Below, in pieces: positions 1 through 7,087 of a stretch of DNA of 64,000 bases; the stretch's first letter is position 1; each line of letters starts with the position of its first letter. Source of the stretch: Sorangium cellulosum So0157-2 (GTDB taxonomy: Bacteria; Myxococcota_A; Polyangia; Polyangiales; Polyangiaceae). A program made the translations under genes and the position numbers. The notes beneath the pieces are model-generated. The model ran no database searches and was not told the origin of the DNA. It worked only from the letters and a program-made list of their open reading frames with translations. Location of the stretch: the NCBI RefSeq assembly GCF_000418325.1, contig NC_021658.1, positions 5,567,501 through 5,631,500 on the forward strand, given 5' to 3'.

Positions 1-241
1 GGAGCGCGACCGCCGCCGCGGCGACCGCGAGCAGCGAGGCCGCCGTCGTCAAGGGCGCGAAGAAGCGGTAGAGCCGCGGCCCGAAGGCGCCGTGCAGCGC
101 GAAGAACTCGGACGGGGGCAGCGAGCGCCAGTAGGGCACGAGCAGCGCCCCCTCGGCCAGGAGCGCGCCGATGAAGAGGCCGAAGAGCCCCGAGGAGAGC
201 AGCTGCAAGGCCTCGGAGAGCGGGAGCAAGGCGCTAGCCAC
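1..241 (-). CDS. DUF1772-like small membrane protein (partial, N-terminal part only)
   Basis: Partial gene running off the left edge. From a GTG at 241 the reverse strand encodes about 80 residues with a hydrophobic segment (LLSSGLFGLFIGALLAEGA), then WRSLPPSEFFALHG and a second hydrophobic stretch. This layout, a first membrane helix followed by a conserved loop with Phe/Phe/His, resembles DUF1772 (anthrone-oxygenase-like) membrane proteins. The frame has a stop (TGA) upstream at about 316-318 and no ATG between, so GTG 241 is the most likely start; its Shine-Dalgarno is weak. It diverges from the TetR gene across a palindrome and is probably the regulator's target. The family assignment is tentative because only the N-terminus is visible. 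Confidence 0.6.
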   Translation of the reverse strand, partial: MASALLPLSEALQLLSSGLFGLFIGALLAEGALLVPYWRSLPPSEFFALHGAFGPRLYRFFAPLTTAASLLAVAAAAVAL

Positions 242-320
242 GGCGGCCCCCGAGCGCGGCGCGCGCGGCAGGCCCCGACCGGCGACGAAGGCCCAAGGGC
301 GGGCGGCGACGGACGATCAT

Positions 321-344
321 AAAGGGGAGCATATGCTCCCTTTT
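321..344. promoter_or_regulatory. Palindromic operator between TetR gene and DUF1772-like gene
   Basis: A perfect 16-bp palindrome GGGAGCATATGCTCCC lies at 325-340. It extends to 321-344 as AAA-N-(16 bp)-N-TTT with a single mismatched pair. It sits in the divergent intergenic region about 50 bp before the TetR start and about 85 bp before the divergent GTG. That is the usual placement of a TetR-family operator controlling both genes. The palindrome is seen directly; binding is inferred. Confidence 0.7.
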
Positions 345-391
345 GTTGCCGGTCAAGCCGTCGGCCGATACCGTGGGGCCAGGAGGCAGCC

Positions 392-1048
392 ATGGCGAAG
401 GCCGCGATCGATCTCGCCCCGCGCCGCGAGCCCGAGCAGGAGCGGGCCCGGCAGACGCGCCAGCGCCTGCTGGAGGCGGCGGCGGCGCTCCTGGCCGAGG
501 TCGGGGTCGAGGGCTTCAACACGAACCTGCTGGCCGAGCGGGCGGGGGTGCGCGTGCGCAGCGTCTACCGCTATTTTCCGAACAAGCTGGCGGTGATCGT
601 GGCGCTCGCCGAGGCCATGGTGGCCGAGTGGGGGGCCTGGTTCGACGAGGTGGACGACCTGGCCGACCCACGCTCCGACTGGCGAGCGATCTGGGGCCGC
701 CTCATCGACGCTTACGTCCGCGGTATCCGGGCCTTGCCCGGGGGCACGGCGGTGCGGCGCGTGATGCACGCGGTGCCGGAGCTGCGGGCCATCGATCAAC
801 GGGACAACGCGGACCTCGCGCGGCGGGTCGCGCACAACCTCGCGCGGCGGGCGGCGAGGCCGGACGCGTCGGCGGCGGTGCTCTCGCGGGTGCTGCTCGA
901 GACCGCCGCCTCGGTGATCGATCTGTCGCTGAGCCTGCCGGCCGAGGAGTCGCGCGAGGCCGTCGAGCAGCTCAAGCGGATGCACCTGGCGGCGATCGGG
1001 CTCTGGCTCGCGGACGAGCCCGGGGGCGGCAGCCTCGCGCGGGCATAG
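392..1048 (+). CDS. TetR/AcrR family transcriptional regulator
   Basis: A 218-residue DNA-binding repressor. The N-terminal helix-turn-helix is clear: RQTRQRLLEAAAALLAEVG leads into NLLAERAGVRVRSVYRYFPNK (about residues 17-68), the classic TetR recognition-helix pattern with the YRYFPNK signature. The remaining helical region is the ligand-binding and dimerisation domain and is not diagnostic. The start is fixed by an AGGAGG at 381-386, five bases before the ATG. It is divergent from a small membrane protein gene, with a palindromic operator between them, so autoregulation and control of that neighbour are likely. The ligand is unknown. Confidence 0.9.
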   Translation: MAKAAIDLAPRREPEQERARQTRQRLLEAAAALLAEVGVEGFNTNLLAERAGVRVRSVYRYFPNKLAVIVALAEAMVAEWGAWFDEVDDLADPRSDWRAIWGRLIDAYVRGIRALPGGTAVRRVMHAVPELRAIDQRDNADLARRVAHNLARRAARPDASAAVLSRVLLETAASVIDLSLSLPAEESREAVEQLKRMHLAAIGLWLADEPGGGSLARA

Positions 1049-1090
1049 CGCAGGCCGCGCGAGCGCGGATGGCGGCGCGCCCGGAGCGGC

Positions 1091-2422
1091 CTACCGCGCC
1101 GGCGCGCGCGGCGGCGAGCCGTCGAGATCGGCCATCTTGCCCTCTCGCTCCAGCCGCCAGATGTCCTCGTCGGTCACGAAGTCCTGGGCGAGGAGCTCCC
1201 GCGCCCGCTTGATCTTGGCGAGGAGGACCGGCTCCGTGACCGGGATGCTCGACTGCTTGGTCGGCGCGGGCGGCGGCCTCATCAGCGAGAACGTCCCCCG
1301 CGCCGGGTGCCCCTCCGCCGTCGTCCCCTCGAGAAAGTACGTGATCGTGAAGACATCCGGTTCGCCTCGCGTGTCGAGCTTCACCGCCACGTCGACGCCC
1401 TGACCCGGCGGGATCTCGGCCAGGCCGAGCGAGGCCTGCTCGTGCGGTGAGCTGTTCGACGCCTGGATGTAGTGCCGCACCGCCGTGACCGTATCGATCC
1501 GGACCGGCGCGTCGCGGTGATGCCAGAGGCGGAAGGACTGCCGCACCACGCCGTCGCCGTCCTGCCTGGGAAAGCGGGGCATCGGCGTCGCCAGGAGGGT
1601 CACGACCCCCCGCTCGGCGAAGTTCTGGAAGATCACGTTCGGGATCTGGAGCAGGGCGCGGCCGGTGAGCTTCTCCCCCGCATCGCCGCGGACCTCCACC
1701 CGGAGCAGAAACTCGGAGACGAGCGAGGTTTGCGGGCGGCGCTCGTAGCTGTGGGTCACGAACGGGGCCGCCGTCTCCTCCGATTCCCCGTCGTCGAACA
1801 CCCAGGTATAGCTCGCGGGCTTGAACGGCCTTGCGTCAGGGTCGTCCTTGATCCCGACGTCGACGATCCGCGCCGCGAGCTCGACCTCATCGGCCGTGTT
1901 GGGCAGCAGCCTGTGGGTGATGGCGACGAGCCGCTCCGGCTTGCAAGCTTTGACCGTATATCTCGGGACCTCGATCTGACGCATCACGTTGTTCTGCCCG
2001 AACACGGAGATGACGGGCACCTCGTACGAACCGTCCGCGTCCGGCCAGATGCGGAGCGGCACCCGCGACCCCGTGTGCCCGCCGATGACGCTGTGGAGGT
2101 AGTCGTCGGTCCCGTTCGTCGTGTGGGCGCGCACGGTGATGAGGTTCTCCTCGCCGGCGCACACCTCCGACTTCTCGACCTCGACCCCGTCGATGACGGG
2201 CGCCGGATCGCCCGCGGGCGTCTTCGCGCTTTCCGCGGCCGCGCTCGCCGCGCGCTTCGCGGCGGGCGGGGCCGCGGGCGCGCTCGCCTTCCGCGCCGGC
2301 CGAACGGGCTCGGGAGCGCCGGGAGCGCGGAGATACCCGATCGAGAGCCCCAGCGCGGCGGCGAGCACCGCCGCGCCGGCCCATCGCGCCTTGGACCGAT
2401 GCGCACCGACCTTGGTCGTCAT
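1091..2422 (-). CDS. Membrane-anchored PKD-domain hypothetical protein
   Basis: 443 residues from an ATG at 2422, preceded by GAGGAG. The ATG 21 bases further upstream lacks such a site. The N-terminus has a basic stretch then one hydrophobic helix (WAGAAVLAAALGLSIGYL), an uncleaved signal anchor or signal peptide. An Ala/Pro-rich linker follows, then beta-rich domains. One carries a PKD-like signature, YTWVFDDGESEE followed by THSYE. No catalytic motif is visible. The C-terminus is charged and helical. It lies 37 bp downstream of a secreted papain-like candidate on the same strand and probably forms an operon with it, suggesting an envelope partner or substrate-binding role. Specific function is unknown. 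Confidence 0.75.
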   Translation of the reverse strand: MTTKVGAHRSKARWAGAAVLAAALGLSIGYLRAPGAPEPVRPARKASAPAAPPAAKRAASAAAESAKTPAGDPAPVIDGVEVEKSEVCAGEENLITVRAHTTNGTDDYLHSVIGGHTGSRVPLRIWPDADGSYEVPVISVFGQNNVMRQIEVPRYTVKACKPERLVAITHRLLPNTADEVELAARIVDVGIKDDPDARPFKPASYTWVFDDGESEETAAPFVTHSYERRPQTSLVSEFLLRVEVRGDAGEKLTGRALLQIPNVIFQNFAERGVVTLLATPMPRFPRQDGDGVVRQSFRLWHHRDAPVRIDTVTAVRHYIQASNSSPHEQASLGLAEIPPGQGVDVAVKLDTRGEPDVFTITYFLEGTTAEGHPARGTFSLMRPPPAPTKQSSIPVTEPVLLAKIKRARELLAQDFVTDEDIWRLEREGKMADLDGSPPRAPAR

Positions 2423-2459
2423 GGCCTGAGCTCCTCGCGTCATCGTGCTCGAACGCTCG

Positions 2460-3500
2460 TCAGTACCAGCACCCGTAGACGTTGCCTCCAGAGTTCCACT
2501 GGACGTTGTGCCCGATGTCGGCGGACCAGACCGTCGCGCCGGGCTGCGTCCCCCAGACGTGCCCGCTCCAGCCGCCGACGCGGTCGGGGCTGATCGACAC
2601 GGCGACGGTGCTCGGCGTGTCGCGGACCCCTCTCCACAAGCTGCCGCTGCTGGTGTCGCAGGCGTGCGACGCCATGCAGTTCGCCACCTGATTGGCGGCC
2701 TTCCCGCAGATGTCCGTGGTGAAGCAGGCGATCGAGGTGCCGATCGAGCCCCAGAACCCCAGGCTGCTCTCGCAGCTGTCCCTCACCCCGGCGTACAGGG
2801 CGTTGGCCGCGTTGACGAGCTTCTCGTGGCTGTACGTGTACGGGGGAATTGCGCCCTGGCCGTCGACATAGTGCGCGTACGCCAGGAAGGAAGAGCAGAC
2901 CATGCCGTTGTTCCACGCCGGCCCGCCGGTCGGCGTGCCCTCGGTGGTGCGGTACTGGTACAGCGAGTAGCGCACCCGGGCTCCACGGATGTTCGGTCGA
3001 TCGATCTCGACCCCCTCGTCGACGATCGAGTGATCGGCGTAATAAGCCACCTCCCACCAGATGGCGTCGCCGATCGACGCGGCCTTCTTGCCGTCGCCGA
3101 CCTGATACGTCAGCGAGGTCGGCCCGCTCCCGCCGCTCCCGTAGAGGAAGCGGTAGATCCCGCCCTGGTTGACCTGCGACAGCCCAGGATAACCCTCGAT
3201 CAGGTCGCTGGGCGTGACGGGCGTGCTGCACACCGCAGGCCAGGAGTTCTCGGTCGGCTGCTTCATCGTGGCGTGCGTCACCCACTTGCCGGCGCCGTGC
3301 GACAGCATGGAGTGCGTCCTGATCTCGCCGACCGCGTTCAGGAGGTCCCCGATCAGCCCGGAGCCGACGCTGAACACGGCCGCGCCGTTCGGCGCGTTCC
3401 AGCCGGCGCTGGAGTACCCGCACGCCTGCTCGGCGGCGGCAGCGGCGGAGACGAAGCACGACGACGCGACGACGAGCGGTATGACGATCGCTGAATTCAC
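2460..3500 (-). CDS. Secreted protein, possible permuted papain-like (NlpC/P60-superfamily) hydrolase
   Basis: 346 residues from a GTG at 3500 with GGAGGT eight bases upstream. A clear Sec signal peptide (NSAIVIPLVVASSCFVSAAAAAEQA) follows. The mature protein is Gly/Ser/Trp/Tyr-rich with several cysteines. It contains an early His in RTHSMLSHGAGKW and a later Cys in WNNGMVCSSFLAYAHY. The order His before Cys matches circularly permuted papain-like (YiiX/YebB-type) amidases, but this is only a motif resemblance. The C-terminal region ends in an aromatic/Gly beta-rich stretch that could bind a ligand. It precedes the PKD-domain gene in one transcription unit. I am confident it is a real secreted protein and unsure of the enzyme class. 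Confidence 0.7.
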   Translation of the reverse strand: MNSAIVIPLVVASSCFVSAAAAAEQACGYSSAGWNAPNGAAVFSVGSGLIGDLLNAVGEIRTHSMLSHGAGKWVTHATMKQPTENSWPAVCSTPVTPSDLIEGYPGLSQVNQGGIYRFLYGSGGSGPTSLTYQVGDGKKAASIGDAIWWEVAYYADHSIVDEGVEIDRPNIRGARVRYSLYQYRTTEGTPTGGPAWNNGMVCSSFLAYAHYVDGQGAIPPYTYSHEKLVNAANALYAGVRDSCESSLGFWGSIGTSIACFTTDICGKAANQVANCMASHACDTSSGSLWRGVRDTPSTVAVSISPDRVGGWSGHVWGTQPGATVWSADIGHNVQWNSGGNVYGCWY

Positions 3501-3870
3501 GGGCGCACCTCCGATCGACACATGGCCACGGGGACACGAGACAGTGACGCGGGCGCATGGAGCGTTGGGCGGAGCAACGCGAACGTCGCGAGCGGCCCGA
3601 CGCGAGGAGCGCTCGCTCAAGATAGAACCGGAAGGACTGGACCCCGAGACCGGCGGCGCGCGCGCGCGCGGCTCCCACCCCAGGAAGATGATGGGGTCTC
3701 AAGAAACGGCGAGCAAGCGGAAAATTAAGAGGTGATTGCCCTCTGTCACCGTGGGAAGCGCGCCGAGCGCTCAGCGCTCAGACGAGCAGGACGGACGGCC
3801 GATGCCTTTGTGTCGCCCGGCGGGCGCCGGCTGGGCCGGCTCCCCATCGAGGGCGTGCGCGGCGCGGCCG
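3501..3870. other. Intergenic region, 370 bp
   Basis: Lies between the stop of the C-terminally anchored hypothetical gene and the start of the secreted papain-like candidate, both on the minus strand. Part of it (about 3690-3745) is A/T-richer than its surroundings and is the plausible promoter zone for the gene starting at 3500. A (GC)n run lies near 3656-3672. I see no convincing gene or structured RNA. Confidence 0.4.
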
Positions 3871-4599
3871 TCAGGCGCCGAGGAGGCGCGCACCGCAAGC
3901 GAGCATCAGTGGACTGAGGGCGGCGAGCATCATGGCGCCGATCGCGAAGCAGCCGAACCGCCGGCCCTTGGCGCTAGGGACCGCGCCCGCCGAGAGGAGG
4001 CCCGCCGCGGCCGGCGGCTCCGGTGGCTTTTTTTTTAAGGTCGGCACCCGCGTCCACCGCGACGGCGCCGCCTCGCCGTCGCCCAGCGCCACCGGCGGGG
4101 TCGCCTTGACGATCGCCATCGCGCGCGCGGCCCGGCTCTCCTCGTGGCTCCGCTTCCAGGCGCGGATCGTCGCCTCGGGGAGCCCGAACACCTCGCCGGA
4201 GCCGTACGTCCCCGCGAGCCCCTCGAGCACGCGAAGGTGCCAGTCGGCGGGGACCGCTTCGGGCAGCGCCGCGGCCGCCTCGGGCGGGACCGGCGGGAAC
4301 CAGGCCGCGAAGTGCTGGACCTGCCGTCCGGTCCAGTCCCTCCGCGCCGGATCGAGGAACCTCACCGCCACGTAGGGATAGGCGCGCGGCGCCCGCTGCC
4401 CGCGCTCGTCGACCTCGAGCAGGCCATAGCGGAGCTCCCCGGCGCCCGCGTCGGCGTCGCCGAGCATCGCCTCGAGCGTCGAGAGCCAGGCGGGCAGCGC
4501 CGGGACCTCGGGGACACAGATGAACTCGTAATCCCAGTGCTCGCCGCGCGTCCTCCAGAGGAGGCGCGATGTCTCGACGAGGGGCGCGGGCGCGGGCAT
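3871..4599 (-). CDS. Hypothetical protein with C-terminal membrane helix, partner of the adjacent GTPase
   Basis: 242 residues. It has no signal peptide and a soluble N-terminal part rich in Trp/Tyr/Pro. A Lys-Lys-Lys-Pro linker and a C-terminal hydrophobic helix follow (CFAIGAMMLAALSPLMLACGA), so it is probably tail-anchored to the inner membrane. It begins seven bases after the stop of the P-loop GTPase gene and is almost certainly co-transcribed with it. The KKK codons are an uninterrupted run of nine A's on the coding strand (T's at 4028-4036), unusual in this G+C-rich DNA and a potential slippage site. No family recognised. Confidence 0.7.
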   Translation of the reverse strand: MPAPAPLVETSRLLWRTRGEHWDYEFICVPEVPALPAWLSTLEAMLGDADAGAGELRYGLLEVDERGQRAPRAYPYVAVRFLDPARRDWTGRQVQHFAAWFPPVPPEAAAALPEAVPADWHLRVLEGLAGTYGSGEVFGLPEATIRAWKRSHEESRAARAMAIVKATPPVALGDGEAAPSRWTRVPTLKKKPPEPPAAAGLLSAGAVPSAKGRRFGCFAIGAMMLAALSPLMLACGARLLGA

Positions 4600-4606
4600 G
4601 ACGACC

Positions 4607-5689
4607 TCACTGGTTCTGGTGGTAGGCGCGGGCGCCCTCGTCGTCGCGCAGGGCCGCGACCATCGCGGTCAGGACCGCCGTGAAGGTGTCGCCCTTCCGG
4701 ATCGCGTCCTCGCGCGTCCTCTTGAGCCGGTCGAGCCGGGTGGTCGCGAAGTCCTTGATCGAGATGAACCGCAGGATCTTGCTCACGATCTGGTATCGCT
4801 TCGGCAGGAAGTCGTCGAGGGAGTCGACGAACTGCACGAGATCGCGCAGCCCCTGGAAGAACGTCTCTCCGGCCGACCTCTCCTTTCTCGCCGCCTGCGC
4901 CTCGCGCACCGCGCCCTCGACCGTGCTCACCAGGATGGCGGGGGCGAGGGTGCGCACGCCGAGCGACGTCCTCGGATCGACCTCTGCGCCGGCCGGGGCG
5001 GCGACCGACGAGAGCAGCATGAAGCGGTGCCCGAACGCGTGCTCGGCGCGGAGCACCGAGCAGAGCTTCGCGAGCTGATCGTCGGCGTCCCGGCAGACCT
5101 CGCGCTCGAAGTCCCGCGCGCCGTAGTCCGGCGGGAAGAGATCGGCCTTGCTGAGGGCGAGGATCCACTCCCGCGGGAAGCTCACCTCGTCGCCCGTGGC
5201 GGCGCTGGCCCGGCGCAGCCGGTCGCACTCGTCGGCGAAGTGCTCGAACAGCCACCGGATGTACCCGGTGCCCTCGGCCCGGTACTTCGCGCCGTCCGCG
5301 AGGAGGATGCCCACCTGGCTCATCCCGAGCCGGAGGAGGCCCTGGCGCATCGCCTCCCGCTCGTCCGCGTCGACCGGCTCGTCCTCCCACCAGCGCCCCG
5401 GGTAGTCGTACCAGTGGATGCGGACCGCCGGCTCGGGCAGATCTCTCGGGAAGAAGTCGAACTCGTACTCGTCGAAGCGCGTGCTGCCGTCCGGGAATCT
5501 GCCCTCCTCGAGGCGATAGAACCGACCGAGGAGCTGGTTGCCCTGCGCCTTGTTGACCGCCTGGATCTTGTACGCGTACTCCTGCTGGAACGAGGGCTGG
5601 GTCTGCGCCCGGTAGAAGGCTGCCAGGAGGACCGTCTTGCCGGCGCCGGAGGCGCCGAACAAGGCGACGTGCAGATCGAGGGGCGGCAT
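4607..5689 (-). CDS. P-loop GTPase-like protein (TRAFAC-type)
   Basis: 360 residues from an ATG at 5689; an in-frame GTG at 5722 is an alternative and neither has a good ribosome site. The Walker A motif GASGAGKT is at residues 12-19 of MPPLDLHVALFGASGAGKT. A switch-like WYDYPGRWWED follows, and a base-recognition motif of NKxD type appears as ALSKADLF. This order is typical of small regulatory GTPases of the kind found beside membrane-anchored effectors in bacteria. The downstream gene encodes a tail-anchored protein and starts seven bases away, so the two probably form a GTPase/effector module. The biological role is unknown. Confidence 0.75.
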   Translation of the reverse strand: MPPLDLHVALFGASGAGKTVLLAAFYRAQTQPSFQQEYAYKIQAVNKAQGNQLLGRFYRLEEGRFPDGSTRFDEYEFDFFPRDLPEPAVRIHWYDYPGRWWEDEPVDADEREAMRQGLLRLGMSQVGILLADGAKYRAEGTGYIRWLFEHFADECDRLRRASAATGDEVSFPREWILALSKADLFPPDYGARDFEREVCRDADDQLAKLCSVLRAEHAFGHRFMLLSSVAAPAGAEVDPRTSLGVRTLAPAILVSTVEGAVREAQAARKERSAGETFFQGLRDLVQFVDSLDDFLPKRYQIVSKILRFISIKDFATTRLDRLKRTREDAIRKGDTFTAVLTAMVAALRDDEGARAYHQNQ

Positions 5690-5849
5690 GACGGATGCGT
5701 ACGAGAGCGCGGGCCCCGGCACAAGCGCCGGCGCGCGCGACGTCGACGGGATCGCGCGATCCCGCGCGACGCAGCCGGCCGAGCGCGACGAGGCAGCGGC
5801 TGAGCCCGCCGCCCGGCCGCTCGCGACGGGCGCTCGGGCGGCCCGCGAT

Positions 5850-6059
5850 TCAGGGGCTCTCGGCCATCTTCTTCCGGAGGCTGAGCGGGCGCATGTCCGT
5901 CCAGACCTCCTGGATGTACGCCAGACACTCCGCCTTGTTGCCCGTCTTGCCGGCCTCCGTCCAGCCGAGCGGGTTCTCTCGGTCCGCCGGCCAGATGGAG
6001 TATTGCTCCTCGTGGTTCACCACCACCTTGTAGATCGTCGCGTCGTCATCTGCCTGCAT
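5850..6059 (-). CDS. mbtH: MbtH-family NRPS adenylation-domain chaperone (canonical)
   Basis: 69 residues, the normal family length. All signature residues are present: VVVNHEEQYSIWP, then NPLGW, then CLAYIQEVWTDMRPLSLR. These include the two tryptophans that grip the adenylation domain and the WTDMRP end motif. A strong AAGGAGGAG precedes the ATG at 6059. MbtH proteins bind NRPS A domains and are needed for their solubility or activity. No NRPS is adjacent; the nearest is the assembly line about 28 kb downstream on the opposite strand, which it may serve in trans. It precedes the GTPase genes on the same strand, 160 bp away, and is probably not functionally linked to them. Confidence 0.93.
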   Translation of the reverse strand: MQADDDATIYKVVVNHEEQYSIWPADRENPLGWTEAGKTGNKAECLAYIQEVWTDMRPLSLRKKMAESP

Positions 6060-6261
6060 GGCTCGCTCCTCCTTGGTTCAGCTGGATACCGCGGCACCCG
6101 AGCCCACTCGACCGCCGAGCGCGCGGCCTCGACAAGAGGGCCGAGCCTAGCATACACTGCGGCGCGCCCGCTACCCGGCGCCCGGTTCGATGTTTCACGA
6201 GAGGCCGTCGTCGCCTACTCGCACCGAACGGGTCAAGTGCATGGATTGCATCGAACGCATC

Positions 6262-6368
6262 GATGACGTCGATGACGTCGATGACGTCGATGAGATGACG
6301 ACGTCGATGACGTCGATGACGTCGATGACGTCGATGACGTCGATGACGTCGATGACGTCGATGACGTC
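6262..6368. repeat. Tandem array of the 9-mer GATGACGTC
   Basis: Three perfect head-to-tail copies at 6262-6288, a 17-bp interruption (6289-6305), then seven perfect copies at 6306-6368. The unit contains the palindrome GACGTC. Because the unit is 9 bp, reading frame is preserved on both strands. Perfect identity implies recent expansion. Confidence 0.95.
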
Positions 6369-6397
6369 GAGTGCGTTCACGGTTTCATTCGAGTCGC

Positions 6398-6478
6398 CAG
6401 CGCTAGCCACGTCAGCCACGTCAGTGGTGTCAGTTGCGTCAGTTGCCTCAGTTGCGTCCGCCCCATCAGCCGCGTCGG
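6398..6478. repeat. Degenerate 9-bp periodic repeat (GTCAGTTGC-like)
   Basis: Immediately after the GATGACGTC array, units such as GTCAGCCAC, GTCAGTGGT, GTCAGTTGC (adjacent, near-identical) and CTCAGTTGC follow one another at 9-bp spacing, then decay. It has the same period as the neighbouring perfect array but a different unit. Confidence 0.7.
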
Positions 6479-7087
6479 TGTTTATATTAGTCAGGCTAAC
6501 TAACTTCAATGGTTTCGCGGTGCCATTGGCGTCATGGCGGTTCGCTTCCCGTCCGACGTCTCGCAATCGGGGTGCCGCCCTTTCGGCTCGCCCTGGCAGC
6601 GCTGTGCCGCTGGCGGCGGGGAAATCCTGCTCAAGGAGCGGGAGACGAGCACGAATCGGACGACTTGCGCGGTTGCCATTCAAGCCATACGTCGTCGAGG
6701 TAGCGGTACGTCGGGAGCGAACACGCCCGGCGCAGGGGGGGCGCGGCATCCGGCCGCTCGCCCCGGTGCCGAACAAAAGAGCTTGACACGCGTGAACGCT
6801 CCACGGTTTCCTAGCAGCCTCGACAATGCACGCGTAAGCATCGCTCGCGTGCAACTCGGCGCGACGGCTCTTCGTGGAATCGCACCTGGTCGATTCTACG
6901 TTGAAGGGCGACGCGATCGGCTGCGGGGGCAGGTCGAGGACGGGGGGGCGGCGCTGGATGATTGAGTCCTGTTGCGACTGAGACGGAACCATTCCGGCGC
7001 GCGCTCGGACCGCTGCGACGCGAGAGCGATGCTTGACGTGAACCACCCAATCCACCGTCCGTCTGAGACGGAGAAGAGAGCACGAGC

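Larger units (their letters stand above)
6060..7087. other. 1-kb intergenic region with tandem repeats and lower G+C
   Basis: Separates the mbtH start (minus) from the lipoxygenase start (plus). It holds the GATGACGTC array and a second degenerate 9-bp periodic block, then A/T-richer DNA with an inverted repeat TTAG-TCAGG-CTAA at 6487-6499. A TTGACA hexamer is at 6783-6788, without a convincing -10 partner. The long reading frames here have biased, repetitive products (for example repeating Asp-Val-Ile) and third positions unlike real genes of the window, so I treat the region as non-coding and regulatory. Confidence 0.6.

Noticed and set aside
6262..6368. Tandem array considered as a CRISPR array
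   Set aside because: Nine-bp units are directly adjacent with no spacers and no cas genes; it is a simple tandem repeat.
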